A DNA stretch of 36,283 bases from a virus: the IMG/VR virus record IMGVR_UViG_3300025128_000144, positions 1 to 36,283 of that record; one strand, 5' to 3'. Positions 17,526-24,851 of this stretch are shown here, one piece after another. The translations under genes were made by a program, and so were the position numbers. The number at the start of each line of letters is the position of its first letter. Positions within the stretch are counted from its first letter, which is position 1. The notes below the pieces were generated by a model. That model searched no databases. It worked only from the letters and a program-made list of their open reading frames with translations, and was not told the origin of the DNA.

Positions 17526-18630
17526 TCTGCCCCTCTCCAAGTATCGCTCCTGATTTATCCCAGTATCGACACTTACCTAGGCAGAGGCCTTTTGACCATA
17601 ACATTTTGCATGTCTGAGGATACTCTGTACCAACAATCGTACCAACTTGATAACGAGTCACACCTTCATCAAAGTCAGCCCACTCTAGGCTTTTTATGAA
17701 CGACACTATCACCTCAGTGTGCTTGTTGATGTCTTCTTGAGTGACTCGCTCTACATTAGTAAAGTTACGAAGTCGTTTAGATAGGTACTTGACAAGTTGT
17801 ACACGAGCATCGTGACTAGGATTGCCACCAACTTGACATGCTGCTGAGTTGAGGCAGGGGAGAATGATTACGCCATCCATAGACATGGTAGGTAAATCAA
17901 TAGGAGTAGTATTTGGATTGAAAATCTGAACTCTCTCAGAAGGCTTCCTGACATTCAGAGGGAGGCCAGTGCTCCCGTATGATATAACGCCATTTTTGGC
18001 ATCGGCTGCCTTTTCTAAGATATGCTCTATACCTCTTTCCATATCATTAGTAGTCAGTGGTATGCTCCAAAAACCACGCTTGGCGTTATAGGAATTAGGA
18101 ATACGAATCATACCACTTGTATCAAAAGGAACAGCAGGGTCTGAGCAGAATAAATCTAGTTCATGAACCCAGTCATTTACCTGCTGCATACCTGCTTCTT
18201 TGATGGCAGATAAATGAGGACCGCTACCCGGAGTGTATGTTTTATCCAAGGTGACCCACACATGGAAGCCACCACCGCTATACCATACTGCATGGGATAT
18301 GTCGTCCTCCAGTAGATGGTAATGTAACTTCAAAGTTTGTGCCAGTGGGGTCTCTATATCTACATCTGGTCTGTTCCTATCTCTGAAGTTCTTAGGGTCA
18401 AAGTCCATAACGAAGTGCCTAATGATAGGAGTCATGAGGTCGACCCTCTTATTATGAGGCTGCTGAGTCCCTCTATATCCATAAACAGTCATGAAGGCAT
18501 TAGATACACCATTCTTACCCGCCCAGTAGTTTTCTAAATCTTGACTGTTACGTACTATCTTTCTGAACCCTTTACCTTTCTCTGTAGAGAGTTCCATTAC
18601 CTCTCTTGGGAAATCAAAGGTAATCTTCAT
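17503..18630 (-). CDS. Archaeo-eukaryotic primase with PriL-like C-terminus
   Basis: The protein has 375 residues from the ATG at 18630, which has GAGGAG eight bases upstream; a GTG nine bases earlier is in frame. Residue numbers here are from that GTG. The catalytic PriS-like part shows FVMDFDP (Asp79, Asp81), SGGGFHVWV (121-129, with His126) and DTSGMIRIPNS (Asp173, Arg179), the three AEP motifs. The C-terminal third has PCL (Cys262), a helix HDARVQLVKYL and later TCKMLWSKGLCLGKC (Cys344, 353, 357), matching the layout of the iron-sulphur domain of the large primase subunit PriL. It therefore seems to join PriS and PriL functions in one chain to make primers for PolB. It is coupled to an unknown 84-residue gene upstream. 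Confidence 0.88.
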   Translation of the reverse strand: MKITFDFPREVMELSTEKGKGFRKIVRNSQDLENYWAGKNGVSNAFMTVYGYRGTQQPHNKRVDLMTPIIRHFVMDFDPKNFRDRNRPDVDIETPLAQTLKLHYHLLEDDISHAVWYSGGGFHVWVTLDKTYTPGSGPHLSAIKEAGMQQVNDWVHELDLFCSDPAVPFDTSGMIRIPNSYNAKRGFWSIPLTTNDMERGIEHILEKAADAKNGVISYGSTGLPLNVRKPSERVQIFNPNTTPIDLPTMSMDGVIILPCLNSAACQVGGNPSHDARVQLVKYLSKRLRNFTNVERVTQEDINKHTEVIVSFIKSLEWADFDEGVTRYQVGTIVGTEYPQTCKMLWSKGLCLGKCRYWDKSGAILGEGQNGKKESV

Positions 18631-18635
18631 TCTAC

Positions 18636-18890
18636 TCACTCCTCGTACTTCTCTAGTATGTTATTCAATGAATCTATAATTTCCTTGACATCGTAAAGTG
18701 AAGAACTACTCAAAGTAATGAACATAGGACCAACAGGCCCCTCTTCCTCTCCAAATTCAAATAAACTTTTCTGAATAGCCACAGTATAATCAGTGTTCTG
18801 GCCTATATGACCAAAGTTTACATGAACAGGTCTGCCTACTAACCTAGACATCAGTGATTCAATCACAGTAGATAGCATTCCTTTATTCAT
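18636..18890 (-). CDS. Conserved-position hypothetical protein
   Basis: An 84-residue acidic protein (MNKGMLSTVIESLMSR to NNILEKYEE). An amphipathic N-terminal helix, a middle beta-like part (PVHVNFGHIG, MFITLSSSSL) and a C-terminal helix can be seen. There is no zinc motif, membrane segment or known catalytic signature. The ATG has GGTGATAAGAA upstream and overlaps the Cas4-like gene stop (ATGA); its own stop lies in the leader of the primase. Its place between nuclease and primase suggests a replication accessory role, for example a primase partner, but that is only context. Confidence 0.6.
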   Translation of the reverse strand: MNKGMLSTVIESLMSRLVGRPVHVNFGHIGQNTDYTVAIQKSLFEFGEEEGPVGPMFITLSSSSLYDVKEIIDSLNNILEKYEE

Positions 18891-19891
18891 TTCTTATCAC
18901 CTTCGTAGTTATCTTTGTATTCTTGGGGGTCATCACTACCATCCCAACTTGGACAGATGCTCTTGAATGAGCACCATGCGCACTTACCCTGACTAGGCTT
19001 AGTAGGGAAGTTCTCTGTAATATGAGCAATGATTAATGCTTCTTTCATACGATTAATCTTCTTAGAATAAGTAGTCCAGTTCCTACCAGTAGCCGCCTCG
19101 TAAGTTATGTTATCGATAGAGCGTTGGTCATTACCATACTTATTGACAGGGTCTACTGTGACCAGACTACCTGCCGGATACACCCATCCCCAGTGACTAA
19201 CGTCTTGTAAGTCGTGATTCGCAATCTTCAAGAGAAACTTATAGTATGCCATTTCTGTACGCATAGACTGTACTTTGAAAGAAGAGTCTTTCCATTCATC
19301 TTCCATGGGCTTTTTGGTTTGCATCCATTTGCCTGTCTTTAATTCCATGATGGCTACCTTGCCCTCTTCTGTCCTAAATCCTCGGTCAATGGAACCAGCA
19401 TAGTGTATAGGCACTGTCACGGTCTCACCATTGAATTCAATCTCTTCTTCAACGAAAGCGTGTACTTCTTCTTCATTCATAATCGGTAAGTAGTTTTCTT
19501 TACCAGCACCCAGTAACCTTTCCAAATCAGTAGTTAATCTACTACGGACAACTTCCTCTTCACCTAGGTTGTACTCTACATCAGGAAGAACAGATAGTGA
19601 TACTGCTAAATCCAGTGCCTCTTCCTTCTTACCTTCTTGCATTAAGTTGTGTAACTTGTCCAGTTTAGAGACTGCGTTGATGTAATACTCTTCTATAGCA
19701 TTGTGCACATTGATACCCTTTGTCATTGCGTCCGTCTTAGGCTCTGGTAATCTATGTATACGCTTGTATTCATACTGCTTAGGGCAGAAGTCAAAGTCTG
19801 ATGTTAGGCTTGTCTTAGTCATACGGAGCATCTTCTTATGTCCCGGCTTCCACTCGTAAGTGGACTTAGCATATGCTGCAAAGTTTACCAT
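18887..19891 (-). CDS. Cas4/RecB-like PD-(D/E)XK nuclease with Fe-S cysteines
   Basis: A 334-residue protein with the Cas4/AddB-type layout. One cysteine near the N-terminus (FCPKQYEYKR, Cys36) and three near the C-terminus (CAWCSFKSICP, Cys304, 307, 313) would hold a 4Fe-4S cluster. His63, Asp169 (SIDRG), Glu183 and Lys185 (MELKTG) and Gln208 with Tyr216 make up the RecB-family nuclease centre. Such enzymes trim or unwind DNA ends. There is no CRISPR array or cas1/cas2 here, so it is a replication or recombination nuclease rather than part of an adaptive immune system. The ATG at 19891 lies in a TGATG overlap with the MazG-like gene and has GGTGATG upstream; a GTG at 19894 is the alternative. 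Confidence 0.87.
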   Translation of the reverse strand: MVNFAAYAKSTYEWKPGHKKMLRMTKTSLTSDFDFCPKQYEYKRIHRLPEPKTDAMTKGINVHNAIEEYYINAVSKLDKLHNLMQEGKKEEALDLAVSLSVLPDVEYNLGEEEVVRSRLTTDLERLLGAGKENYLPIMNEEEVHAFVEEEIEFNGETVTVPIHYAGSIDRGFRTEEGKVAIMELKTGKWMQTKKPMEDEWKDSSFKVQSMRTEMAYYKFLLKIANHDLQDVSHWGWVYPAGSLVTVDPVNKYGNDQRSIDNITYEAATGRNWTTYSKKINRMKEALIIAHITENFPTKPSQGKCAWCSFKSICPSWDGSDDPQEYKDNYEGDKK

Positions 19892-20154
19892 CACTCATCA
19901 CCTGCACTTAGGTCAAAGAACTCATCCAAGGTAGTCTGACGATTACCAAACATACTTTCTTCGTTCTCTACTCTCTTTGTTATTTCTAACAACCTTTCAA
20001 TATAAACTGCGGCGTCCATTAGTTCTTCTTGTAAATGAACTAACCAATCTGTTTTAGTTAGGTCAGTCCTTTCCATAGTAACGCCGTATTTCTTTTTACC
20101 AACTTCTGCTCTCTTCTTTATTTTATTGCATACTTTATCTTCTAATCTACTCAT
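19891..20154 (-). CDS. MazG-like protein with C-terminal PIP box
   Basis: An 87-residue protein. Residues 11-60 fit the all-alpha MazG-like/dNTP pyrophosphohydrolase pattern of phages (KRAEVGKKKYG, then DWLVHLQEELMDAAVYIERLL), with Glu43, Glu44 and Asp47 as likely magnesium ligands. The usual second acidic cluster is not obvious, so activity is uncertain. Near the end is QTTLDEFF (73-80), an exact match to the PCNA-interacting consensus QxxLxxFF, on a flexible tail after NEESMFGNR. I infer that it can dock on the viral clamp. The ATG at 20154 is preceded by GGTGATAGAG; upstream TTG and GTG codons are in frame. It lies directly after PolB, with 5 bases between the polymerase stop and this start. 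Confidence 0.7.
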   Translation of the reverse strand: MSRLEDKVCNKIKKRAEVGKKKYGVTMERTDLTKTDWLVHLQEELMDAAVYIERLLEITKRVENEESMFGNRQTTLDEFFDLSAGDE

Positions 20155-20159
20155 CTCTA

Positions 20160-22541
20160 TCACCAATATGTTTTGGGCCTTGCTGACCCTGTTGCGAAAT
20201 CAAGGTTCCAATTCAGGGCCTTGAAAATACTCTTGACTTTGGACTTGACTAATTTGTCAACCATCGTCTCGTAATCTAATTCATAATCTTCTAAATCTTC
20301 AGCGCCTCTAAATGCTACTATATCAGCGTCAGGTTGTCCATGTGGGCAGGTACTTACATACACCCAGTTCACGCTATCTCCTTCTTTGAAATAATCTGAC
20401 TTATCTTTAGCAATATACTCATTGTAATACCTAGCACCTTTGACTCCGGGAACCCCGGCATTAGGCGCATAAGAAGAGAGGGCTTTCTGTACTCTTGTCG
20501 TACCTGCTATCTCTTCTATAGAAACTTCTCCTCGTTTGATTCGCTTAGATAACGGCCTAACCATGTCTGTGACTTCTTGCTCACTGGCACCTTTGCATAC
20601 CGCTTGTAATACGTCATTCTCTAAGTTCTTAGAAATGGGAGCAAGCGTGCTGATTTTACCAAAGCGTGCCGACTTGACTTTATCCTTATCTTCAGGAGGC
20701 CAAGAGCATATGCCGTAGTAGAGATTCTTACCCGCTACTAACCAGTAAGGCATGTATGCTTCAAACTCTACAATTAGATGACTCGCTTGATGTTCTCGCT
20801 GAACAGTCTCTGTGAGATGTTTGGCGAGAGCAGGTGCTTCGTCAAATGGCACACTTACGAATGCCGAATCCGTATGTCCGTACAGGGCTTCGTAACCTTG
20901 TTCTCCAGACTCTTCCATTAGGAATTTGATTGCCTCTCTGCCACAAGCAGTGATAGCACTAGCGATGTCGAAATCACACCAGCCCCAATACTCACTCGCT
21001 GCCATACCATACAGTGATGCCATGACACGTTTGGTAGCAAGTTGCATGGTATTCCAACCAGCCCTCTCTATGGAGGTCTCTGCTTTTTTCATCTTGCTCT
21101 TGTATTCATCACGTAATTCAAACATCTCGGTTACTATACGTGGAAGCAATCCCTTTTCGGACTGGTCCCAGCATGTACCATCAGGTAGTTCTCTTACATT
21201 CTCCTCATCTTTACGCTCGCTAGGGACCTGTGTCTCCCATGAAAGATTATGGCTGAGGATTAGGCTGGGATACAGTCCCTTGTAATCAACACAGGCCACA
21301 CCTTCGTATCGACCCGGAGTAGGAGGAGGAATGAATGCACCTTCGTATTCACGCTTCGCCTGCTTTGTTTTAGTAGGCGCTTTCCAGTGCGTCCTTCTAC
21401 CTAACAGGCCTCTTGCAAACCTAGTGACATTATGACATGAAGAAAATTTAACGCCGCATAGGCGCTGTAGTGAAAAGAAGAAGTTGAGGACGTGATTTTC
21501 TTCGTCCACTTTCTTCAATAAGACTGTATCTTGCATACAGTAATCGACGTAATCATCAAATCTTTCAGTCCATCCAGTATATACGTCCATCTCAAACTTA
21601 CCACCGTAACCTAGTGTTTCAGTGATAGTCTGTAGTTTTAAGTTCTTCAACTGAGGCTGACCGCTATCTTTCCATACACGCTCAAACCCACTACCGCTTC
21701 TCAGCGGGGCGGCTGTATCAAAGCATAGTCTACCGATAATAGGTTGCGCTACGTAATCATAGCCTCTTGAACCAGCCTTATTGGGAGGCCTCAATACTCT
21801 CCCTAGAGGACTTAGTTTCCTAAAGTTAGGAAGCCTCTTGACAAGGTGAGGAAGGTCTGCCCACATTATAGCGTGAGCAACGAATACATCAGGATTGCAT
21901 TCTTCAAGGTAGTCGATGAAGGCTTGGTGCATATCTGCTTCCGAACCATATTCGTATCTCTCATAGGTAAAGTCTACAGTTACATCGTTGACTTCGTAGT
22001 CAACAGTGATTACTTCTTGTCCCTTACCCATGTCATAGTAGTTATTCGGATTACCCTTTCTCCAACAGAACGCAACGTGTCGATTGTTGTAGTTATCGAC
22101 AACTGCCATAACTGTAGTCTGACCTGAATTAGGGCACCATTCTAAATCAAAGTGCCATACACGAGGCTTCCACTCAGGCATCTCCTCTACTTCGTCTATC
22201 AGATATCTATCTGCTAGACTGTAGTCCCCTTCCCATGTATCTACGTAATTATGACGTAGTTCTCTACACATCTCTCTGATGTCCGACGAGCGATAGCCAT
22301 ACACCTTGACTAGTTCTTCTCCTGTGCGTAGTGCCTCTGCCTTATCGAACCAATCGATTTCAGAGCCGGGGAACCTATTCAATACTCGTGTAATCTTACG
22401 AACAGGAGTAGATGCCTTGACCCAAAAGTATGGGCGGAAATCGTCAACATACTCTTCAATCAGATTACCTTCTGCATCACGCCACCTCTTGTAGATGTGG
22501 TCAGGCCCCTCAGGGTCTGGTCGAAAGGTATCGATTATCAT
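20160..22541 (-). CDS. polB: Family B DNA polymerase
   Basis: A 793-residue polymerase with a proofreading domain: FDLEW (Exo I, Asp132 and Glu134), the Exo II region AHAIMWADLPHL (Asp229) and YCMQD (Exo III, Tyr334 and Asp338). It then has YEGAFIPPPTPGRY, the polymerase motif A DYKGLYPSLI (Asp419), motif B KRVMASLYG (504-512), motif C YGHTDS (554-559) and a GKNLYYG segment. Motif C is usually YGDTDS; the first aspartate is histidine and the second, the essential metal ligand, is kept. Exo II lacks the usual asparagine. The length suits archaeal viral PolB. It would copy the viral genome with the primase, clamp and loader encoded nearby. GGAGG and an ATGA overlap define the start. Confidence 0.97.
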   Translation of the reverse strand: MIIDTFRPDPEGPDHIYKRWRDAEGNLIEEYVDDFRPYFWVKASTPVRKITRVLNRFPGSEIDWFDKAEALRTGEELVKVYGYRSSDIREMCRELRHNYVDTWEGDYSLADRYLIDEVEEMPEWKPRVWHFDLEWCPNSGQTTVMAVVDNYNNRHVAFCWRKGNPNNYYDMGKGQEVITVDYEVNDVTVDFTYERYEYGSEADMHQAFIDYLEECNPDVFVAHAIMWADLPHLVKRLPNFRKLSPLGRVLRPPNKAGSRGYDYVAQPIIGRLCFDTAAPLRSGSGFERVWKDSGQPQLKNLKLQTITETLGYGGKFEMDVYTGWTERFDDYVDYCMQDTVLLKKVDEENHVLNFFFSLQRLCGVKFSSCHNVTRFARGLLGRRTHWKAPTKTKQAKREYEGAFIPPPTPGRYEGVACVDYKGLYPSLILSHNLSWETQVPSERKDEENVRELPDGTCWDQSEKGLLPRIVTEMFELRDEYKSKMKKAETSIERAGWNTMQLATKRVMASLYGMAASEYWGWCDFDIASAITACGREAIKFLMEESGEQGYEALYGHTDSAFVSVPFDEAPALAKHLTETVQREHQASHLIVEFEAYMPYWLVAGKNLYYGICSWPPEDKDKVKSARFGKISTLAPISKNLENDVLQAVCKGASEQEVTDMVRPLSKRIKRGEVSIEEIAGTTRVQKALSSYAPNAGVPGVKGARYYNEYIAKDKSDYFKEGDSVNWVYVSTCPHGQPDADIVAFRGAEDLEDYELDYETMVDKLVKSKVKSIFKALNWNLDFATGSARPKTYW

Positions 22542-22714
22542 ACATTTTCCTCCTTAAAATCTCTAGTAAATCTTGATACACCATTACCGCTGCATTCTTT
22601 ACAAGCATACCCACCACGATAGTTTTCTGAATATTGCTTATAACCGAATCCTTGAAAGACACCTCCACACTTAATACAAGTGTAGTAACTATCTCCTCTA
22701 TGGTTTTTTGACAT
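22538..22714 (-). CDS. Small zinc-ribbon protein upstream of polB
   Basis: The 58-residue product (MSKNHRGDSYYTCIKCGG onward) has CIKC and CKEC pairs 22 residues apart, a typical one-zinc ribbon, with aromatic and basic residues between them. The ATG at 22714 has GAGGAAT upstream and sits three bases after the stop of another zinc-ribbon gene, while its own stop overlaps the polB start (ATGA). An in-frame extension to 22762 would overlap the neighbour and is rejected. Its function is unknown; the coupling makes it a candidate polymerase accessory. Confidence 0.65.
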   Translation of the reverse strand: MSKNHRGDSYYTCIKCGGVFQGFGYKQYSENYRGGYACKECSGNGVSRFTRDFKEENV

Positions 22715-22716
22715 AT

Positions 22717-22905
22717 CTATTCCTCTTCGTGTATCTGTACATAAGTTACATCGGCACCGCACGATGAGCAGTGTAGTGTAGCCACTATACCGTCACCCTC
22801 GTAGCCGTAGTCCTCTGGGTCATAGTCACAGCCCCAGATTAATTTACCACCGCATAGCCAACAGATGTCTCTTCTTTGGTGGTTGACATGTATGTAATTA
22901 GCCAT
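22717..22905 (-). CDS. Small zinc-ribbon protein
   Basis: A 62-residue acidic protein with CWLCGGKLIWGCD and CSSCGADV pairs; four or five cysteines can bind zinc. The CxxCGG and CxxCG forms are like rubredoxin-type knuckles. The ATG at 22905 lies two bases after the PCNA gene stop, with GAGGAGGA upstream inside the PCNA gene, and the next zinc-ribbon gene follows directly. No specific function can be given; it sits in the clamp-polymerase operon. Confidence 0.65.
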   Translation of the reverse strand: MANYIHVNHQRRDICWLCGGKLIWGCDYDPEDYGYEGDGIVATLHCSSCGADVTYVQIHEEE

Positions 22906-22907
22906 AT

Positions 22908-23669
22908 TCAGTCCTCCTCGTACTCTTGGTCAATGACAACCATCAGGAAATTAATATCAGGTTGCTCAAGAACCAATACTGTTTCATCACCCGTGTATAA
23001 GTTGAAATCTCCCTTTGGAAGATTAGTAAGTAACTCAGGTAACCAGTTGTCAAATGCCGAGCGAGCAGATACCTCAGGTGCATCTACATTAGTCAAAGCA
23101 GACTTAACGAACATCTTACCCTTTTGTGAATTACCTCCTCGTATGATGAACTCAGAACTACTAGGGTCGAACTCAGTCTTACAAGCGTATTTGCTACCGA
23201 GTACTTTACTAAAACTCGACGCAGGTTTGAGGGCTTCGCCTGATACTACAGCATGATAATTTAGAGATTGGTTAGACCAAGTGCTCCACATATTACCGAC
23301 CGATTGTTCTATCAGTCTTTCAATCAAACTAACTTTATCTTGTGACTGAATGTAACTAGAGGTAGGTAACTGTAGACTAGACTTACCGCATGAAGCATGT
23401 AGAGTACCCGTCTTCCTTACCTGATTGACTTTGACTTCGCTACCCTTAGCAGCGTTGACGAAGGCCTTCAGTTTAGTTAAGTCACTAACATATACGTTAC
23501 CTGACTGTGCGGTTCCACAGTCCATTTCCCGCTTGATATAGTGAGTAGTCTTACCTACTGCGGCAGTGATTTTACCATCACCTACCTTTATCATAATGTC
23601 CGTCAAATCCTTTCCTAAACTAGTCAGGAAGTTCTTGAGGTTTTCAGGACTTATTGTAAATTCTGCCAT
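22908..23669 (-). CDS. pcn: PCNA-like DNA sliding clamp
   Basis: The 253-residue product has the length and strand pattern of archaeal PCNA: FTISPENLKNFLTSLGK at the start, DIMIKVGDGKITAAVG, a middle domain connector, and a C-terminal LVLEQPDINFLMVVIDQEYEED that matches the usual acidic end. The sequence is divergent, so the call also relies on the RFC, RPA-like and PolB neighbours. It would form a ring on DNA and hold PolB and other clients through PIP boxes; a fitting PIP box occurs in the MazG-like protein of the same operon. The ATG at 23669 has AGGTGAT upstream; the in-frame extension to 23765 lies in the structured leader and is rejected. It may have its own promoter. Confidence 0.83.
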   Translation of the reverse strand: MAEFTISPENLKNFLTSLGKDLTDIMIKVGDGKITAAVGKTTHYIKREMDCGTAQSGNVYVSDLTKLKAFVNAAKGSEVKVNQVRKTGTLHASCGKSSLQLPTSSYIQSQDKVSLIERLIEQSVGNMWSTWSNQSLNYHAVVSGEALKPASSFSKVLGSKYACKTEFDPSSSEFIIRGGNSQKGKMFVKSALTNVDAPEVSARSAFDNWLPELLTNLPKGDFNLYTGDETVLVLEQPDINFLMVVIDQEYEED

Positions 23670-23804
23670 AATATCACCTAAGACAAATAGTAATGGGGAG
23701 AGTGCGCTAGGAGGAATGCCTAGCAGTAGCGGCGTAGTCGAAACAAACAAAGACAAACAATGCACTCTATTACTCTACCAAAACCCATTACTGTATATTG
23801 AATA
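23670..23804 (-). promoter_or_regulatory. Structured intergenic leader with possible promoter before PCNA
   Basis: This 135-base gap is the second-largest gap in the minus-strand block. Nested inverted repeats are visible: TAATGGG (23691-23697) with CCCATTA (23784-23790), AGAGTGC (23699-23705) with GCACTCT (23762-23768), and an inner hairpin GCTAGG (23706-23711) with CCTAGC (23719-23724) around a 7-base loop. A TATA-like TTCAATATAC lies on the minus strand near 23795-23804, which would place a start site around 23772, so the transcript leader could fold. The function could be a promoter with leader structure, a processing site, or a terminator of the upstream ATPase gene. No known riboswitch was recognised. 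Confidence 0.45.
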
Positions 23805-24851
23805 TCAGAGCACCCCGTCTCTCAGTTCGGACAGACCATACCATTCGGCTGGCTCTCCTTTCTTAGTTACGAAGTATGTTCTCTCTTGACCCTTGAGGTC
23901 AGAGTTAGTCTTCTGTTTGAAGAAGTCTACATGATACCTAGTCTCCCCAGTCAAAGACCCATCGTTGTTACGGGTGGCCTTTGCATGGCACCATAGGATT
24001 TGGAATACATCGTTGGTAGCATTCTTCTCCCATGCGAATTTCCAGCCGTCGAATCCGACCTTCCCTTCTTTGTCCTCTTTGAGGTGAGTTTCCCAAAATA
24101 TGTCAACCCCTAGGCTGTTGAGTTTCTGACAGATAGCAGTCAGTTGCTTGAATCTAGTGGAGCGTATGTTCCAGTTCCATCCAATCTCTTGGTTTAGTTT
24201 AGCAGCAGACGCTTCAATGGCATCCTTTGCATCCATTTCCAAATCATAAATCTTCATGTTATTGATACAGACACTATCGAATTGGTCTACCGCAGTCACC
24301 AGTAGTGTCTTTAGTAGAGGCTTATCAAAACCTTCTTCGTGTTGTCTAGTAGCATACTCTATTGCGAATCTACCGACATCCATAATCTTCTGATAGGTGT
24401 CGATGTAATTGTAAGCAGTCCTGTCTTGCATCTGCATGACCCATGGACTAAAGATACGTATCCTTGGGTCACCGTTGTAATGAGCCTGCTTACAGGCCAT
24501 TGCCCCGTTATCGAAATCAATCGCCCATAGTTGCTCGTCGTTAGTATAGCGATGCATATGTCCGTCCATTACGATACCAGTTTTACCAGTGCCTTCATGA
24601 CCAACTACACCTGCAAAGATGTGAGATGGTTTAATTGAAGATGGCTTCCCTTGAGCAGCCAGTTCCTCAGCAATGTGAGGGAACTTGCTGACAAAGTCAG
24701 TGGAAGATACCTTGGTCTCTACCTTGGTCTCTATTTCGTTTCCGTTACCGTCGAAGTCATCTGCACGGATATCCGGCTCTTCAGGAGGCCTGTCCTTCTC
24801 TTGTGCCTCTTGGGCTTCGTGAGCGTCTGCTATTGCTCCCCAGCCACTCAT
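23805..24851 (-). CDS. RecA-like P-loop ATPase (AAA_24/Sak4-like)
   Basis: A 348-residue protein with an acidic, disordered N-terminus (1-55), Walker A GHEGTGKTG (84-92), an IDFDNG segment (111-116), a Walker B-like LLVTAVDQFDS (183-193) and a sensor-like IFWETHLKED (251-260). The layout matches short RecA/RadA-superfamily ATPases of phages that act with single-strand-binding proteins in recombination. It is encoded directly after the RPA-like gene, with a TGATG overlap, which fits work on single-stranded DNA. The ATG at 24851 has GGAGGTGATGAG upstream; a GTG one codon earlier is possible. A RadB-like or helicase-loader role is the alternative. Confidence 0.72.
   Translation of the reverse strand: MSGWGAIADAHEAQEAQEKDRPPEEPDIRADDFDGNGNEIETKVETKVSSTDFVSKFPHIAEELAAQGKPSSIKPSHIFAGVVGHEGTGKTGIVMDGHMHRYTNDEQLWAIDFDNGAMACKQAHYNGDPRIRIFSPWVMQMQDRTAYNYIDTYQKIMDVGRFAIEYATRQHEEGFDKPLLKTLLVTAVDQFDSVCINNMKIYDLEMDAKDAIEASAAKLNQEIGWNWNIRSTRFKQLTAICQKLNSLGVDIFWETHLKEDKEGKVGFDGWKFAWEKNATNDVFQILWCHAKATRNNDGSLTGETRYHVDFFKQKTNSDLKGQERTYFVTKKGEPAEWYGLSELRDGVL

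Noticed and set aside
18887-19891. Cas4-like nuclease as a sign of CRISPR
   Set aside because: No repeat-spacer array and no cas1 or cas2 gene is in the window; Cas4-like nucleases are common in viral replication modules.
20160-22541. Inactivated polymerase
   Set aside because: Despite the histidine in motif C, the metal-binding aspartates of motifs A and C and the exonuclease acids are kept, so activity is expected.
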